Assembly: GCF_025736935.1 (NCBI RefSeq)
Contig: NZ_CP107048.1
Coordinates: 372,001 to 436,000, forward strand
Length of the DNA: 64,000 nucleotides
Reading direction: 5' to 3'
Source of the DNA: Qipengyuania sp. SS22
GTDB lineage: Bacteria > Pseudomonadota > Alphaproteobacteria > Sphingomonadales > Sphingomonadaceae
The notes beneath the pieces were generated by a model, which saw only the letters and a list, made by a program, of their open reading frames with translations, was not told the origin of the DNA and made no database searches. Positions 55,365 through 63,254 of this stretch are shown here, one piece after another. Positions within the stretch are counted from its first letter, which is position 1. Every line of letters begins with the position of its first letter. A program made the position numbers and the translations under genes.

Positions 55365-55637
55365 TTATCCCGTCGGGGCCGAAGCCTGGATGGCCAGCGC
55401 ATGGACACGCTCGCCGGGAATATCGCCAAGCGCCCGGTTCACCATCCGCTGACGTTCAAGACGGCTCTGGTCGGCAAAGGCGGCCGCTTCGATCACCACG
55501 GTGAAGTGCGATTCGCCGCTGCCATCGTCACCCGAATGGCCCGAATGCTTCGCGCTGTCATTGATCACCTCGAGCCGGGTGGGCGTGAACGCCTCGTTCA
55601 AAAGGCGTTCCATTTCCTGCTGGACGGATCCTGTCAC
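55365..55637 (-). CDS. BolA family protein
   Basis: 90 residues from GTG 55637 (GAGGAGA upstream, about 10 bases). MERLLNEAFTPTRLEVINDSAKHSGHSG with the HxGH-type loop, SHFTVVIEAAAF and RHRMV-like RQRMVNRALGDI are BolA hallmarks. BolA proteins bind Fe-S glutaredoxins or DNA. It is divergent from the J-domain gene, as commonly seen beside cobS in alphaproteobacteria. Confidence 0.93.
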   Translation of the reverse strand: MTGSVQQEMERLLNEAFTPTRLEVINDSAKHSGHSGDDGSGESHFTVVIEAAAFADQSRLERQRMVNRALGDIPGERVHALAIQASAPTG

Positions 55638-55696
55638 GGGTACGATTCTCCTCTCGGGGGTTTTCTTAGCGCACTTCGCTCCCCATCCTAGAACGA

Positions 55697-56290
55697 ATGC
55701 GCCAGACAAAGTTTCACGGACAGTATGCAGGCTCGGGTCGGGTCTGCGCGCACCCCACATGCGAAGAGCCGGGCGAGTTCCGCGCACCTAGCGGGCAGGG
55801 CCACGGGTTCGATGGACCGGCCGAATGGCGCTGGCTGTGTCTCGATCATGTGCGAGAATTCAACGCCGGCTATGATTGGTTCGAGGGCATGAGCGCGGAG
55901 GAAATCTTCGCCGCACAGGCGCCGGGTGCGGGCTGGCGCACCGAAAGCCCGAGCTTCCGCCCGACAGGCGGGGTCGACGGCATGCCGCGCTGGGCCGATT
56001 TCACCGATCCACTCGATGCGATCTCCGCGCGTGCCAGCGGGATCAAGAGCCGCGCGCGCCGTGAAGCCGAAATGGCCATGGACGGCCGCTTCAGCCGCGA
56101 GGAGGCCGAAGCGCTCGAAACGATGGGGCTAGGGCTCGATGTCGACCGACGCGGCCTGCGCCGCCGCTATTCTGAACTCGTGCGCCGCTATCACCCCGAC
56201 CGCAATGGGGGTGATCGCCAGCACGAAACACGGCTCAACCGCGTGGTCGAAGCCTACCAATTGCTGCGCAAATCACGCGTGATCGCCTGA
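55697..56290 (+). CDS. J-domain (DnaJ-like) protein
   Basis: 197 residues with a C-terminal J domain: YSELVRRYHPDRNGGDRQHETRLNRVVEAYQLL, with the HPD tripeptide intact. The N-terminal part (about 1-110) contains CAHPTCEEPGEFRAP and CLDH, a possible metal-binding pair. This architecture is what usually precedes cobS in alphaproteobacteria. It is a probable Hsp70 co-chaperone of unknown client. Confidence 0.9.
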   Translation: MRQTKFHGQYAGSGRVCAHPTCEEPGEFRAPSGQGHGFDGPAEWRWLCLDHVREFNAGYDWFEGMSAEEIFAAQAPGAGWRTESPSFRPTGGVDGMPRWADFTDPLDAISARASGIKSRARREAEMAMDGRFSREEAEALETMGLGLDVDRRGLRRRYSELVRRYHPDRNGGDRQHETRLNRVVEAYQLLRKSRVIA

Positions 56291-56295
56291 CCGGC

Positions 56296-56970
56296 CTACC
56301 AGGTGCCGTTGGCAATCCGCGCTTGTCGATCTGCTTCGCGGCCGCTGGTGCTCGGTTTGAGCGCGTCGGCAGGATATGGCGGCAAATCGCCGCCCGGGAC
56401 ATAGCTGGCAACGATCGTCCCCTTGTCGGTGACATAGTGGTCGCTCATGGCCAGCTGGCGGGCCTGGATTTCCGCCCCGAACCAGCGTTTGCCGCGGCCC
56501 AGGATTACCGGGTAGGTGATGAGGATCAGCCGATCGAGCAAGCCGGCGCCCAGTAAGCCGGGATAGATCGACCCCGACCCTTGGACGATCAGGTCCGGCC
56601 CTTCGCTCTCCTTCAGCTTTGCCACCTCCTCCATACCCGTCAGGCGGTGGCTGTTCTCCCACGGGAGCGGGGCGTTGCTGCCGGTGAGCACGTATTTGTG
56701 GGCATCGGAGAACGTCTTGCCCAGCGCAGCCTCGGGGCCTTCGACATACGGCCAATAGGCAGCAAAGATATCGTAGGTCCGGCGGCCAAGCAGCAGATCG
56801 TATTCGCCGCCGAACAGCTCGCCCAAGGTCTGGTTTACACCATCGTCTGCAAGCTTGAACAGCCAGCCACCTTCGTCGAAGTCGTTGGTGGGGTCTTCGG
56901 TTGGCCCTCCGGGTGCCTGGATCACACCGTCGAGAGAGACGAACAGCGAGCCGGTGATCTTGCGTGCCAT
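56296..56970 (-). CDS. RibD C-terminal/DHFR-like family reductase
   Basis: 224 residues. MARKITGSLFVSLDGVIQAPGGP opening, LLLGRRTYDIFAAYWP, and LIVQGSGSIYPGLLGAGLLDRLILITYPVILGRGKRWFG place it in the dihydrofolate-reductase/RibD-C fold family, a common standalone bacterial group. Reaction unknown, probably NADPH-dependent reduction. Last gene of the detoxification block; it starts one base before the previous stop region. Confidence 0.88.
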   Translation of the reverse strand: MARKITGSLFVSLDGVIQAPGGPTEDPTNDFDEGGWLFKLADDGVNQTLGELFGGEYDLLLGRRTYDIFAAYWPYVEGPEAALGKTFSDAHKYVLTGSNAPLPWENSHRLTGMEEVAKLKESEGPDLIVQGSGSIYPGLLGAGLLDRLILITYPVILGRGKRWFGAEIQARQLAMSDHYVTDKGTIVASYVPGGDLPPYPADALKPSTSGREADRQARIANGTW

Positions 56971-56971
56971 A

Positions 56972-57460
56972 TCAGTCCCCGCGTTTGGCGGCTTCGATCG
57001 CGGCGATGTCGATCTTTTTCATCGTCAGCATCGCTTCCTGCGCGCGCTTCGATGCTGCGGGGTCGGGATCGGTCAGCGACGCCATCAAGGCGCGCGGCGT
57101 GATCTGCCAGCGATAGCCCCATCTGTCCTTGCACCAGCCGCACATGATCTCCTCGCCGCCATTACCGACGATCGCGTCCCAATAGCGGTCGGTCTCCGCC
57201 TGGTCCTCGGTATAGACCTGCAGCGAGTATGCATCGTTGGGGACGGTATGCGGCCCGGCATTTAGCAGCGCGTACGGTATGCCGAGCAGGGTCATCTCGA
57301 CGATCTGGACCTCGCCGGCCCTGGTGCCGGGCACGTCGTTTACGGGCCGCACCAGATTGTCGATCCGGCTGTCGGGGAATGTTGCGGCATAAAACCGCGC
57401 CGCGTCCTCCGCCTCGCTGTCGAACCACAGGAATACGCTTGCTTTGCGTGCTTCAGGCAT
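56972..57460 (-). CDS. VOC-superfamily PhnB-like protein
   Basis: 162 residues. KASVFLWFDSEAEDAARFYAATFPDSRI and the GWCKDRWGYRWQITPRAL stretch match the '3-demethylubiquinone-9 3-methyltransferase'/PhnB-like VOC group, a misnamed family whose reactions are poorly known. The start overlaps the GST stop by eight bases. Confidence 0.87.
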   Translation of the reverse strand: MPEARKASVFLWFDSEAEDAARFYAATFPDSRIDNLVRPVNDVPGTRAGEVQIVEMTLLGIPYALLNAGPHTVPNDAYSLQVYTEDQAETDRYWDAIVGNGGEEIMCGWCKDRWGYRWQITPRALMASLTDPDPAASKRAQEAMLTMKKIDIAAIEAAKRGD

Positions 57461-58097
57461 GGGCGGCCTCCCGCTGTGCGATCAGGTCGTTGTCGATTGT
57501 CTTCGCAGCAACATAGGCCTCGCGCCTGCGCAACCGTTCGGCATAGGCGGTGAAGGCATCGCGCTGGGGCAGGGTGCCGAACGCAATGCCCCAGTCGACC
57601 TGGCTGCCGACATAAACGTCCGCCATCGTGAAACGATCGCCGCACACGTAATCGCGCCCGGTCAGCATGGTTTCGAAGGCGTTGACCATGCGCTCGTAGC
57701 TGCCGAAGCCCAGCGTACCTTCCTTTTCGGTGTCGACCGACCAGCCCATCGAATTGGCGATGATGGCTTGCTCCACGGGCCCGGCGGCAAAGAACAGATA
57801 GCGGAAATAGCGCGCCTTCTCATGCGCTTCGGGCAGCAGGCCGGTGTCGGGGTGCATCTCTGCAAGGTAGTGGCAAATCGCTGCGGCCTCGGTCACGACA
57901 TGATCGTGATCGCCATGATGGTGAACCAGCGTGGGAACCTTGCCCATCGGGTTGGCCGCGATGAACGCCGCGGGCTTTTCCTCCGTCGGGCCGTATTCGA
58001 CGATCTGCTGTTCGTAATCCGCGCCCGCCTCTTGCAGCGCCCAGCGGACGATCTGTCCACGGCTCATCGGATTGGTGTAGAATGTATAGTCGGGCAT
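57453..58097 (-). CDS. Glutathione S-transferase
   Basis: 214 residues from ATG 58097 (GGAGGAAAAGGG upstream). Thioredoxin-like N-domain with TFYTNPMSRGQIVRWALQEAG, the cis-Pro KVPTLV and the glutathione-contact motif VVTEAAAICHYLAE, then the all-helical C-domain with FTMADVYVGSQVDWG. Predicted conjugation of electrophiles or peroxide reduction in the cytoplasm. Confidence 0.92.
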   Translation of the reverse strand: MPDYTFYTNPMSRGQIVRWALQEAGADYEQQIVEYGPTEEKPAAFIAANPMGKVPTLVHHHGDHDHVVTEAAAICHYLAEMHPDTGLLPEAHEKARYFRYLFFAAGPVEQAIIANSMGWSVDTEKEGTLGFGSYERMVNAFETMLTGRDYVCGDRFTMADVYVGSQVDWGIAFGTLPQRDAFTAYAERLRRREAYVAAKTIDNDLIAQREAAHA

Positions 58098-58117
58098 AGT
58101 CCCTTTTCCTCCTCCGC

Positions 58118-58888
58118 TTACTTGCCGATCAGCGAGACCATCGCGCCCTGCGGATCGACCGCCTGGAGTGCAAATTCGCCGCCCGGAATTTCCATCGGCC
58201 CGTTGACGATTTGCCCGCCATTCTTCTCGATATGGGCCTTCGCCGCGTCGATTTGCGGGACGCGGAAATAATGGCACCACAGCGAAACCGGCATCTGTTC
58301 GGGCCGCTTCATCATCGCACCGAGCCCGTAATCGGCATGGACGTACATCTGATACGGGCCCAGCTCACCCATATCCATCGCCTCGCCTTTCTGCCAGCCG
58401 AACAGCGCGGAATAGAACGCGCCCGCTGCCGCCGGATCGTCGGTGACCAGTTCGTTCCAGGCGCAATGCCCATCGCGCGGTTCGTGCTTGGCGAAAGACT
58501 CGCTGCCCTCGCCCTCGGGCTGCATCAGGTAGAAGGGAGCACCCTGCGGATCGGCGACCATCGCCATATGGCCCACACCGTCGAGATGATTGGGTCCCAT
58601 GAACAGCTGGCCGCCCCTGTCCTTCAGCGCGGCAATCGAGGCGCCGATATCGTCGACTGCGATATAGCCGATCCACGCCGGGCGCGCGCCGCCCTGCTGC
58701 ATCTCCTCGGTCAATTGCATCATGCCGACCACTTCGGTGCCCGCCATGCTGCCGATCCGGTAATCGACGTCTGGCGTGCCGCTGTCGGCGAAGCTCCAGC
58801 CGAGCAGCGGTTCATAGAAGGCCTGCGCGGCATCCGCGTCGGTGGTCATCAGTTCGTACCACACGAAATCGCCCTGAGTGTTGGCCAT
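58118..58888 (-). CDS. Double-VOC glyoxalase/bleomycin-resistance-like protein
   Basis: 256 residues with two VOC modules: FVWYELMTTDADAAQAFYEPLLGW and CAWNELVTDDPAAAGAFYSALFGW, each with the paired beta-alpha units. ATG 58888 has ideal spacing from AAGGGAG; ATG 58894, which overlaps the upstream stop (ATGA), is the alternative. Metal-dependent glyoxalase, dioxygenase or antibiotic-binding roles are all possible. Confidence 0.9.
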   Translation of the reverse strand: MANTQGDFVWYELMTTDADAAQAFYEPLLGWSFADSGTPDVDYRIGSMAGTEVVGMMQLTEEMQQGGARPAWIGYIAVDDIGASIAALKDRGGQLFMGPNHLDGVGHMAMVADPQGAPFYLMQPEGEGSESFAKHEPRDGHCAWNELVTDDPAAAGAFYSALFGWQKGEAMDMGELGPYQMYVHADYGLGAMMKRPEQMPVSLWCHYFRVPQIDAAKAHIEKNGGQIVNGPMEIPGGEFALQAVDPQGAMVSLIGK

Positions 58889-58890
58889 GG

Positions 58891-59262
58891 TCATGCTCCC
58901 TTGAGTTCGGCGACGGGGGCGAACCCGCCAAAGATCAGCCGCTTGCCATCGAACGGCATGGGGTTCTTCTCCTGATCCATCCGCTCGTCGGAGAAATCCT
59001 CGGACATCATTTTCGCCATTGCGGCATCCCGGGTCTTCTTGTCCGGCCATTCGATCCAGGAGAACACTACGGTCTCGTCATCCTTGGCCTTGACCGCCTT
59101 GCGGTAATCGGTGGTTTCGCCGTCAGGCACGTCGTCACCCCAGCATTCGATCACGCGCGTCGCGCCGAGATCGATAAAGACGCTGTCGGCCGCTTCCGCA
59201 TGCGCGGTAAACTTGTCCTTGTTGGCGGTGGGGACCGCCATCACAAATCCGTCGATATACAT
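58891..59262 (-). CDS. DUF1428 family protein
   Basis: 123 residues: MYIDGFVMAVPTANKDKF, GATRVIECWGDDVPDGETTDYRKAVKAKDDETVVFSWIEWPDKKTRD and DFSDERMDQ-(x)-NPMPFDGKRLIFGGF, the DUF1428 signature. Ferredoxin-like (ABM-type) dimeric fold; possible monooxygenase-like or ligand-binding role. First of the DUF1428-VOC-GST-VOC-reductase run. Confidence 0.9.
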   Translation of the reverse strand: MYIDGFVMAVPTANKDKFTAHAEAADSVFIDLGATRVIECWGDDVPDGETTDYRKAVKAKDDETVVFSWIEWPDKKTRDAAMAKMMSEDFSDERMDQEKNPMPFDGKRLIFGGFAPVAELKGA

Positions 59263-59357
59263 CTGCTCTCTCCTCCAGCGTTAAATCAGGCCATGGCTTC
59301 AGCGCGTGGCCATGTCGGTATATGCGTCATCTTGTCCTCGGGAACGGCGAAAGAGAT

Positions 59358-59373
59358 CCCTGTACGTACAGGG
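59358..59373. terminator. Perfect 16-bp palindrome CCCTGTACGTACAGGG
   Basis: It lies two bases past the GST stop at 59376 in a 113-base spacer and is followed on the minus strand by ATCTCTTTC. It may act as a terminator or as an operator for the DUF1428 operon downstream. Confidence 0.4.
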
Positions 59374-59375
59374 TC

Positions 59376-60047
59376 TCAAGCTCCTTCGAGGGTAAGCGTC
59401 TCTGTATCCAGATCGTCGAGTTGCGCTTGTAGCGCGCGCTCGAAAGCGGGGCGCGCGCAGCCGCGTTCGATATAGGCATCGAGGCTGTCATATCGCTTCG
59501 CGAGCTCGCCACCGATTGTCCTCAGCAGGAAGATCAGCATGATGTCGGCGATCGAGAAATCGCCCGCGATCCACTCGTTGTCGCCGAGCGCGTCGACCAC
59601 GCGCTGGAGACGCCCTTCCGCCAGCGGGGTCAGCGCGGCCACGGCGTCGGCGGTCGACGCTTTGTCGCCATGGAACAGCGGCAGGGTGGCGACCGGACGC
59701 ACCGGCAGTTCGACCGAGTTGAGCGCGGCAAACAGCCAGCTGACAACCTTTGCGCGGGCGACGGGATCGCGCGGCAGCAGGTGCTCGTCCTGTTCGCCGA
59801 GATAGAGCAGGATCGCTCCGCTTTCGAACAATCCGACATCGCCATCGCGCAGGGCAGGGACCTGGTCGAAGGGCTGCCATGCGAGATATTCGGAGCCGCG
59901 CGGTTCATTGCCGTCGAGCAGGTGCGTGCGGTAAGGTCGGCCCATTTCCTCGAGCATCCAGCGGACCACCAGGTCGCGGACGTTACCTCGGGCGAAATCG
60001 GGTACCGTTTGGAAAGCGGTGATGGTGATGTCGGCGTCACCGGTCAT
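59376..60047 (-). CDS. Glutathione S-transferase
   Basis: 223 residues from ATG 60047 (GCGGAGAAAG upstream). N-domain ITAFQTVPDFARGNVRDLVVRWMLEEMGRPY, PALRDGDVGLFESGAILLYLGE (glutathione site) and helical C-domain with WIAGDFSIADIMLIFLLRT. It shares four bases with the DoxX gene. Not closely similar to the other GST at 57453, so the two are unlikely to be a recent duplication. Confidence 0.92.
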   Translation of the reverse strand: MTGDADITITAFQTVPDFARGNVRDLVVRWMLEEMGRPYRTHLLDGNEPRGSEYLAWQPFDQVPALRDGDVGLFESGAILLYLGEQDEHLLPRDPVARAKVVSWLFAALNSVELPVRPVATLPLFHGDKASTADAVAALTPLAEGRLQRVVDALGDNEWIAGDFSIADIMLIFLLRTIGGELAKRYDSLDAYIERGCARPAFERALQAQLDDLDTETLTLEGA

Positions 60048-60502
60048 GGTCTTTCTCCGCTGGATGCTACGGGACCTGATATAACCGGGACCAGCGCGCG
60101 CAGCTGAGGGAGGAGCAGCCACAGCCCGCCCCACACGATTCCGGCGAGGTAAATCCCGAAGAATGTGTGGCTGAACAAGGGGTTGGCGATACGGACATGG
60201 GTGGCGATCGCGCCGCCCAGATAGGCGGTTAACAAGATGGCCCCGAGCACGGCAGTTCGCGGCCAGGCATAGATCGCCGTGCAGGCCAGCAACACCAGCC
60301 CCATTGCGCGCCAGAAGCCAATATCGGTTGGCCAGCCCAGTGTGGCCGCGGTCTCACCGACTTGCGGCAGCCCGGCGATCTTCATCGCGGCATCGAGTAG
60401 GAAGAACGCTATTGCCAGCCCCGACAGGAGCCAGCCGATACGGCCAGCGTTGATGCTGGAGGTGGTGCCCGATGGGGGTAAGTCTGATGCGTGACTGGCC
60501 AT
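60044..60502 (-). CDS. DoxX-like family membrane protein
   Basis: 152 residues with four membrane segments and the DoxX_2-like pattern: FFLLDAAMKIAGLPQVGETAATLGWP, LLACTAIYAWPRTAVLGAILLTAYLGGAIATHVRIANPLFSH. DoxX proteins are associated with oxidative and thiol stress. First gene of the minus-strand block and divergent from the HxlR regulator. Confidence 0.9.
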   Translation of the reverse strand: MASHASDLPPSGTTSSINAGRIGWLLSGLAIAFFLLDAAMKIAGLPQVGETAATLGWPTDIGFWRAMGLVLLACTAIYAWPRTAVLGAILLTAYLGGAIATHVRIANPLFSHTFFGIYLAGIVWGGLWLLLPQLRALVPVISGPVASSGERP

Positions 60503-60579
60503 GATATCTCCCGCGTTTCACGAGCCTGTTCCGACTCGATATTTGCAGACCATGACGTTCTGGGTTACTAAAGGCAACT
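60503..60579. promoter_or_regulatory. Divergent promoter/operator region, DoxX / HxlR
   Basis: 77 bases. GGTTACTAAAGGCAACT near 60563 and AGTTAC after the HxlR ATG form direct GTTAC repeats, 22 bases apart, which may bind the regulator. No core promoter assigned with confidence. Confidence 0.35.
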
Positions 60580-61263
60580 ATGAAGTTACAAAAAGAAACC
60601 AAGGGTCACGGAAAATGGTATGACGACGCCTGCGGGACGGCTTTCGCGATGGAGCTGGTGGGGGAACGCTGGTCGCTGCTGGTGATCAGGGAGCTCATGC
60701 TCGGGCCGCGGCGGTTCACCGATTTGCGCGCCAGCCTGCCGGGAATTTCGGCCAAGGTCCTGACCGAACGGCTGGCGGGGCTGGAGGAAGCAGGCGTTCT
60801 GAACCGGCGCAAACTGCCGCCGCCGGTGTCGGCGCAGGTCTATGAACTGACCGAATGGGGTTATCGCGCCGAACCGCTGGTGCAGGAGCTGGGGCGCTGG
60901 GCGGCGATGTCGTCGCGGCACGATCCCACGCTGCCGCTTTCGCCGGTATCGCTGATGCTGTCGATGCGCACCATGTTCGATCCCGTCAGGGCCGCGGGCC
61001 TGCAGGCGACGATTGGGTTCGACATTGCAGGCGAAACCTTTGTCGCGCGCATGGCGAATGGCGCATTGCCGATCAAGCGCGCCGATCCGGGTATTGCCGA
61101 GGCGGTGTTCCGCGCGCCCGGTGCCCCTGTTCTGGCGGGCTTGCTCTATGGCGGGGTTGGAGCCGACGAGCTGGAGCGCGATGCCGGGCTGGTCATCGAG
61201 GGGGACCGCGACCTGGCGCTCGCCTATGCCGACATTTTCGAGCTACCCGCGCCGATCGCCTAG
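60580..61263 (+). CDS. HxlR-type transcriptional regulator with C-terminal SCP2-like domain
   Basis: 227 residues. Winged helix with HxlR signature CGTAFAMELVGERWSLLVIRELMLGPRRFTDLRASLPGISAKVLTERLAGLEEAGVL. The additional ~100-residue C-terminal domain (about 120-227) looks like an SCP2/sterol-carrier-type ligand pocket. It probably senses a hydrophobic or electrophilic compound and controls the divergent DoxX-GST block. Its stop overlaps that of the convergent DUF2236 gene. Confidence 0.9.
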   Translation: MKLQKETKGHGKWYDDACGTAFAMELVGERWSLLVIRELMLGPRRFTDLRASLPGISAKVLTERLAGLEEAGVLNRRKLPPPVSAQVYELTEWGYRAEPLVQELGRWAAMSSRHDPTLPLSPVSLMLSMRTMFDPVRAAGLQATIGFDIAGETFVARMANGALPIKRADPGIAEAVFRAPGAPVLAGLLYGGVGADELERDAGLVIEGDRDLALAYADIFELPAPIA

Positions 61264-62105
61264 GTCTGGCGGAACGCCCAGCGTAGCGTCTTGCCCATGC
61301 CCCAAGTCGCCGCGCGGGCCGGGAGCGCCGCCAGACCGGGGCGTTCGAGGCCGAGCATCGAGCGCGCAAAGGACGGCAGCAGCGCCACCGCCTCGGCTCC
61401 GAGCAGCGCCTGGACAGCGGCCGGGGCGCCTCTGGGTCTTTGGGTAAGCACGAGATCGGCGACCTCGCGGGCGGCGGGCGAGGCGGCCAGATCGCCGCGC
61501 AATTCGCGGAAGATCACCTCGGCCTCGGCGCGGTTCGTCGGCACCGGATCGGCGCCCAGCGCCAGCGCGATAACCGCGAACTGGCGATAGTATTCGTCCT
61601 GTTCGACGCCCGGCATATCGGGCCGAACATGGCGCAGATAGGCGGCAAGGAAACTGGTCGCTTCGGCGACATGCACCCACGCCAGCACACGCGGGTCGCT
61701 GGCCGCATAGGGCGATCCATCGGGCAATGTCCCGCCAACTGCGGCATGGATCCGGTTGACCCGCTCGATCGCGGCCTGCGCATCGTCGCGATGGCCGAAG
61801 GTCGTAACCGCGATGAATCGCGCGGTGCGGCGCAGGCGTCCGTGCATGTCGCTGCGGAAGTTCGAATGGTCGAGCACGCCCTGCAGCGCATGGGGATGCA
61901 GCATCTGCAGCAGCAAGCTGCGCACCCCGCCCACCATCATCGCCACGATATCGGCATGGACCAGGCGGATCGGACTGTCCTTGGGAAACAGGGCCTCGTC
62001 CGAAGGCGGCACCGGCTGCTGTCCGCCCTCGACATCGTTGAACACGCCGCGAACCTGCTCGACGAGCTTGAGGCGCAGGCGTTCGGACAGGCGGATCGGC
62101 GGCAT
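61260..62105 (-). CDS. DUF2236 (MpaB/latex-clearing-protein-like) oxygenase
   Basis: 281 residues. [61 protein letters not shown] (probable heme-ligand His region) and [11 protein letters not shown] are typical of the MpaB/DUF2236 family, which includes heme-b rubber oxygenases. Substrate unknown. It lies between the regulator and cobS at the edge of the detoxification block. Confidence 0.88.
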   Translation of the reverse strand: MPPIRLSERLRLKLVEQVRGVFNDVEGGQQPVPPSDEALFPKDSPIRLVHADIVAMMVGGVRSLLLQMLHPHALQGVLDHSNFRSDMHGRLRRTARFIAVTTFGHRDDAQAAIERVNRIHAAVGGTLPDGSPYAASDPRVLAWVHVAEATSFLAAYLRHVRPDMPGVEQDEYYRQFAVIALALGADPVPTNRAEAEVIFRELRGDLAASPAAREVADLVLTQRPRGAPAAVQALLGAEAVALLPSFARSMLGLERPGLAALPARAATWGMGKTLRWAFRQT

Positions 62106-62212
62106 CGACGCGACTATGCGGCCGCTTGCGGGGGGAGTCGAGCGGTGCTTGGGCCGGGCCGCAATTTCGTTGCTTGCAGCTACCTATCCATCCCGCTACC
62201 CCGCCACACGCG

Positions 62213-63205
62213 ATGAACGATATGACCGACAAAAGCTTCGAAGCTTCCGCCAAGACCGTCCTTCCCGCGCCCGACATCACTGTCGATGTGCGCGAAACTT
62301 TCGGGATCGATATCGACTGGCAGGTGCCCGCTTTCTCCAAACCCGATGAGCGCACGCCCGACCTCGACGAATCCTACGTGTTCGACCCGGACACCACGCT
62401 GGCAATTCTTGCGGGCTTCGCACACGACCGCCGCGTGATGGTGCAGGGCTATCACGGCACGGGCAAATCGACGCATATCGAACAGGTCGCCGCGCGCCTC
62501 AACTGGCCGTGTATCCGCATCAATCTTGATGCGCATATCAGCCGTATCGACCTTGTCGGGCGCGATGCCATCGTGCTGCGCGACGGGCTGCAGGTCACCG
62601 AATTCCGCGAAGGCCTGCTGCCCTGGGCACTGCAACACCCGGTCGCACTGGTGTTCGACGAGTATGACGCGGGCCGCCCCGACGTGATGTTCGTGATCCA
62701 GCGCGTGCTCGAACAGCAGGGCAAGCTGACCCTGCTCGACCAGAACCGCGTGATCCGCCCCGATCCGGGCTTCCGCCTGTTCGCCACCGCCAACACGGTC
62801 GGTCTTGGCGATACCTCGGGTCTTTATCACGGCACGCAGCAGATCAACCAGGGCCAGATGGACCGCTGGAACATCGTCGTCGGGCTCAACTACCTGCCGG
62901 CCGAGATCGAGCAGAAAATCGTCGACGCGAAGAACCCCGATATCGATCCCAAGATCCTCGCCGATATGATCAAGGTCGCCGACCTGTCGCGGCAGGGGTT
63001 CATCAATGGCGATATCTCGACCGTGATGAGCCCGCGGACGGTCATCACCTGGGCGCAGAACTACGCCATCTTCAAGGATGTCGGCTTCTCCTTCCGCCTC
63101 TCCTTCCTCAACAAATGCGACGAGGAAGAACGCATGCTGGTGGCCGAATATTACCAGCGCGTGTTCGGTGACGATTTGCCCGAGAGCGTGGTTGGCAAGG
63201 GTTAA
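62213..63205 (+). CDS. cobS: Aerobic cobaltochelatase subunit CobS
   Basis: 330 residues. AAA+/MoxR-like ATPase: [23 protein letters not shown] (Walker A about residues 79-87), [15 protein letters not shown] (Walker B), [32 protein letters not shown] (sensor) . It drives cobalt insertion into hydrogenobyrinic acid diamide together with CobT and CobN in aerobic B12 synthesis. Neither cobT nor cobN is visible; the next gene is a penicillin-binding protein. ATG 62213 is chosen, with ATG 62222 also possible. Confidence 0.95.
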   Translation: MNDMTDKSFEASAKTVLPAPDITVDVRETFGIDIDWQVPAFSKPDERTPDLDESYVFDPDTTLAILAGFAHDRRVMVQGYHGTGKSTHIEQVAARLNWPCIRINLDAHISRIDLVGRDAIVLRDGLQVTEFREGLLPWALQHPVALVFDEYDAGRPDVMFVIQRVLEQQGKLTLLDQNRVIRPDPGFRLFATANTVGLGDTSGLYHGTQQINQGQMDRWNIVVGLNYLPAEIEQKIVDAKNPDIDPKILADMIKVADLSRQGFINGDISTVMSPRTVITWAQNYAIFKDVGFSFRLSFLNKCDEEERMLVAEYYQRVFGDDLPESVVGKG

Positions 63206-63225
63206 GGCAAGACCCCCTATCCATG

Positions 63226-63249
63226 ACTGTGTTGTTCGTTTAACACAGT
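63226..63249. repeat. Inverted repeat ACTGTGTT / AACACAGT upstream of the PBP gene
   Basis: Perfect 8-bp arms with an 8-base spacer, ending five bases before the ATG. It occupies the place where an RBS is expected, so it may be a regulatory hairpin, a cobS terminator or an operator. Confidence 0.5.
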
Positions 63250-63254
63250 AGTCG

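Noticed and set aside
57453..60047. The two GST genes as a recent duplication
   Set aside because: Their N-terminal and C-terminal motifs differ throughout; they are distinct GST subfamilies.
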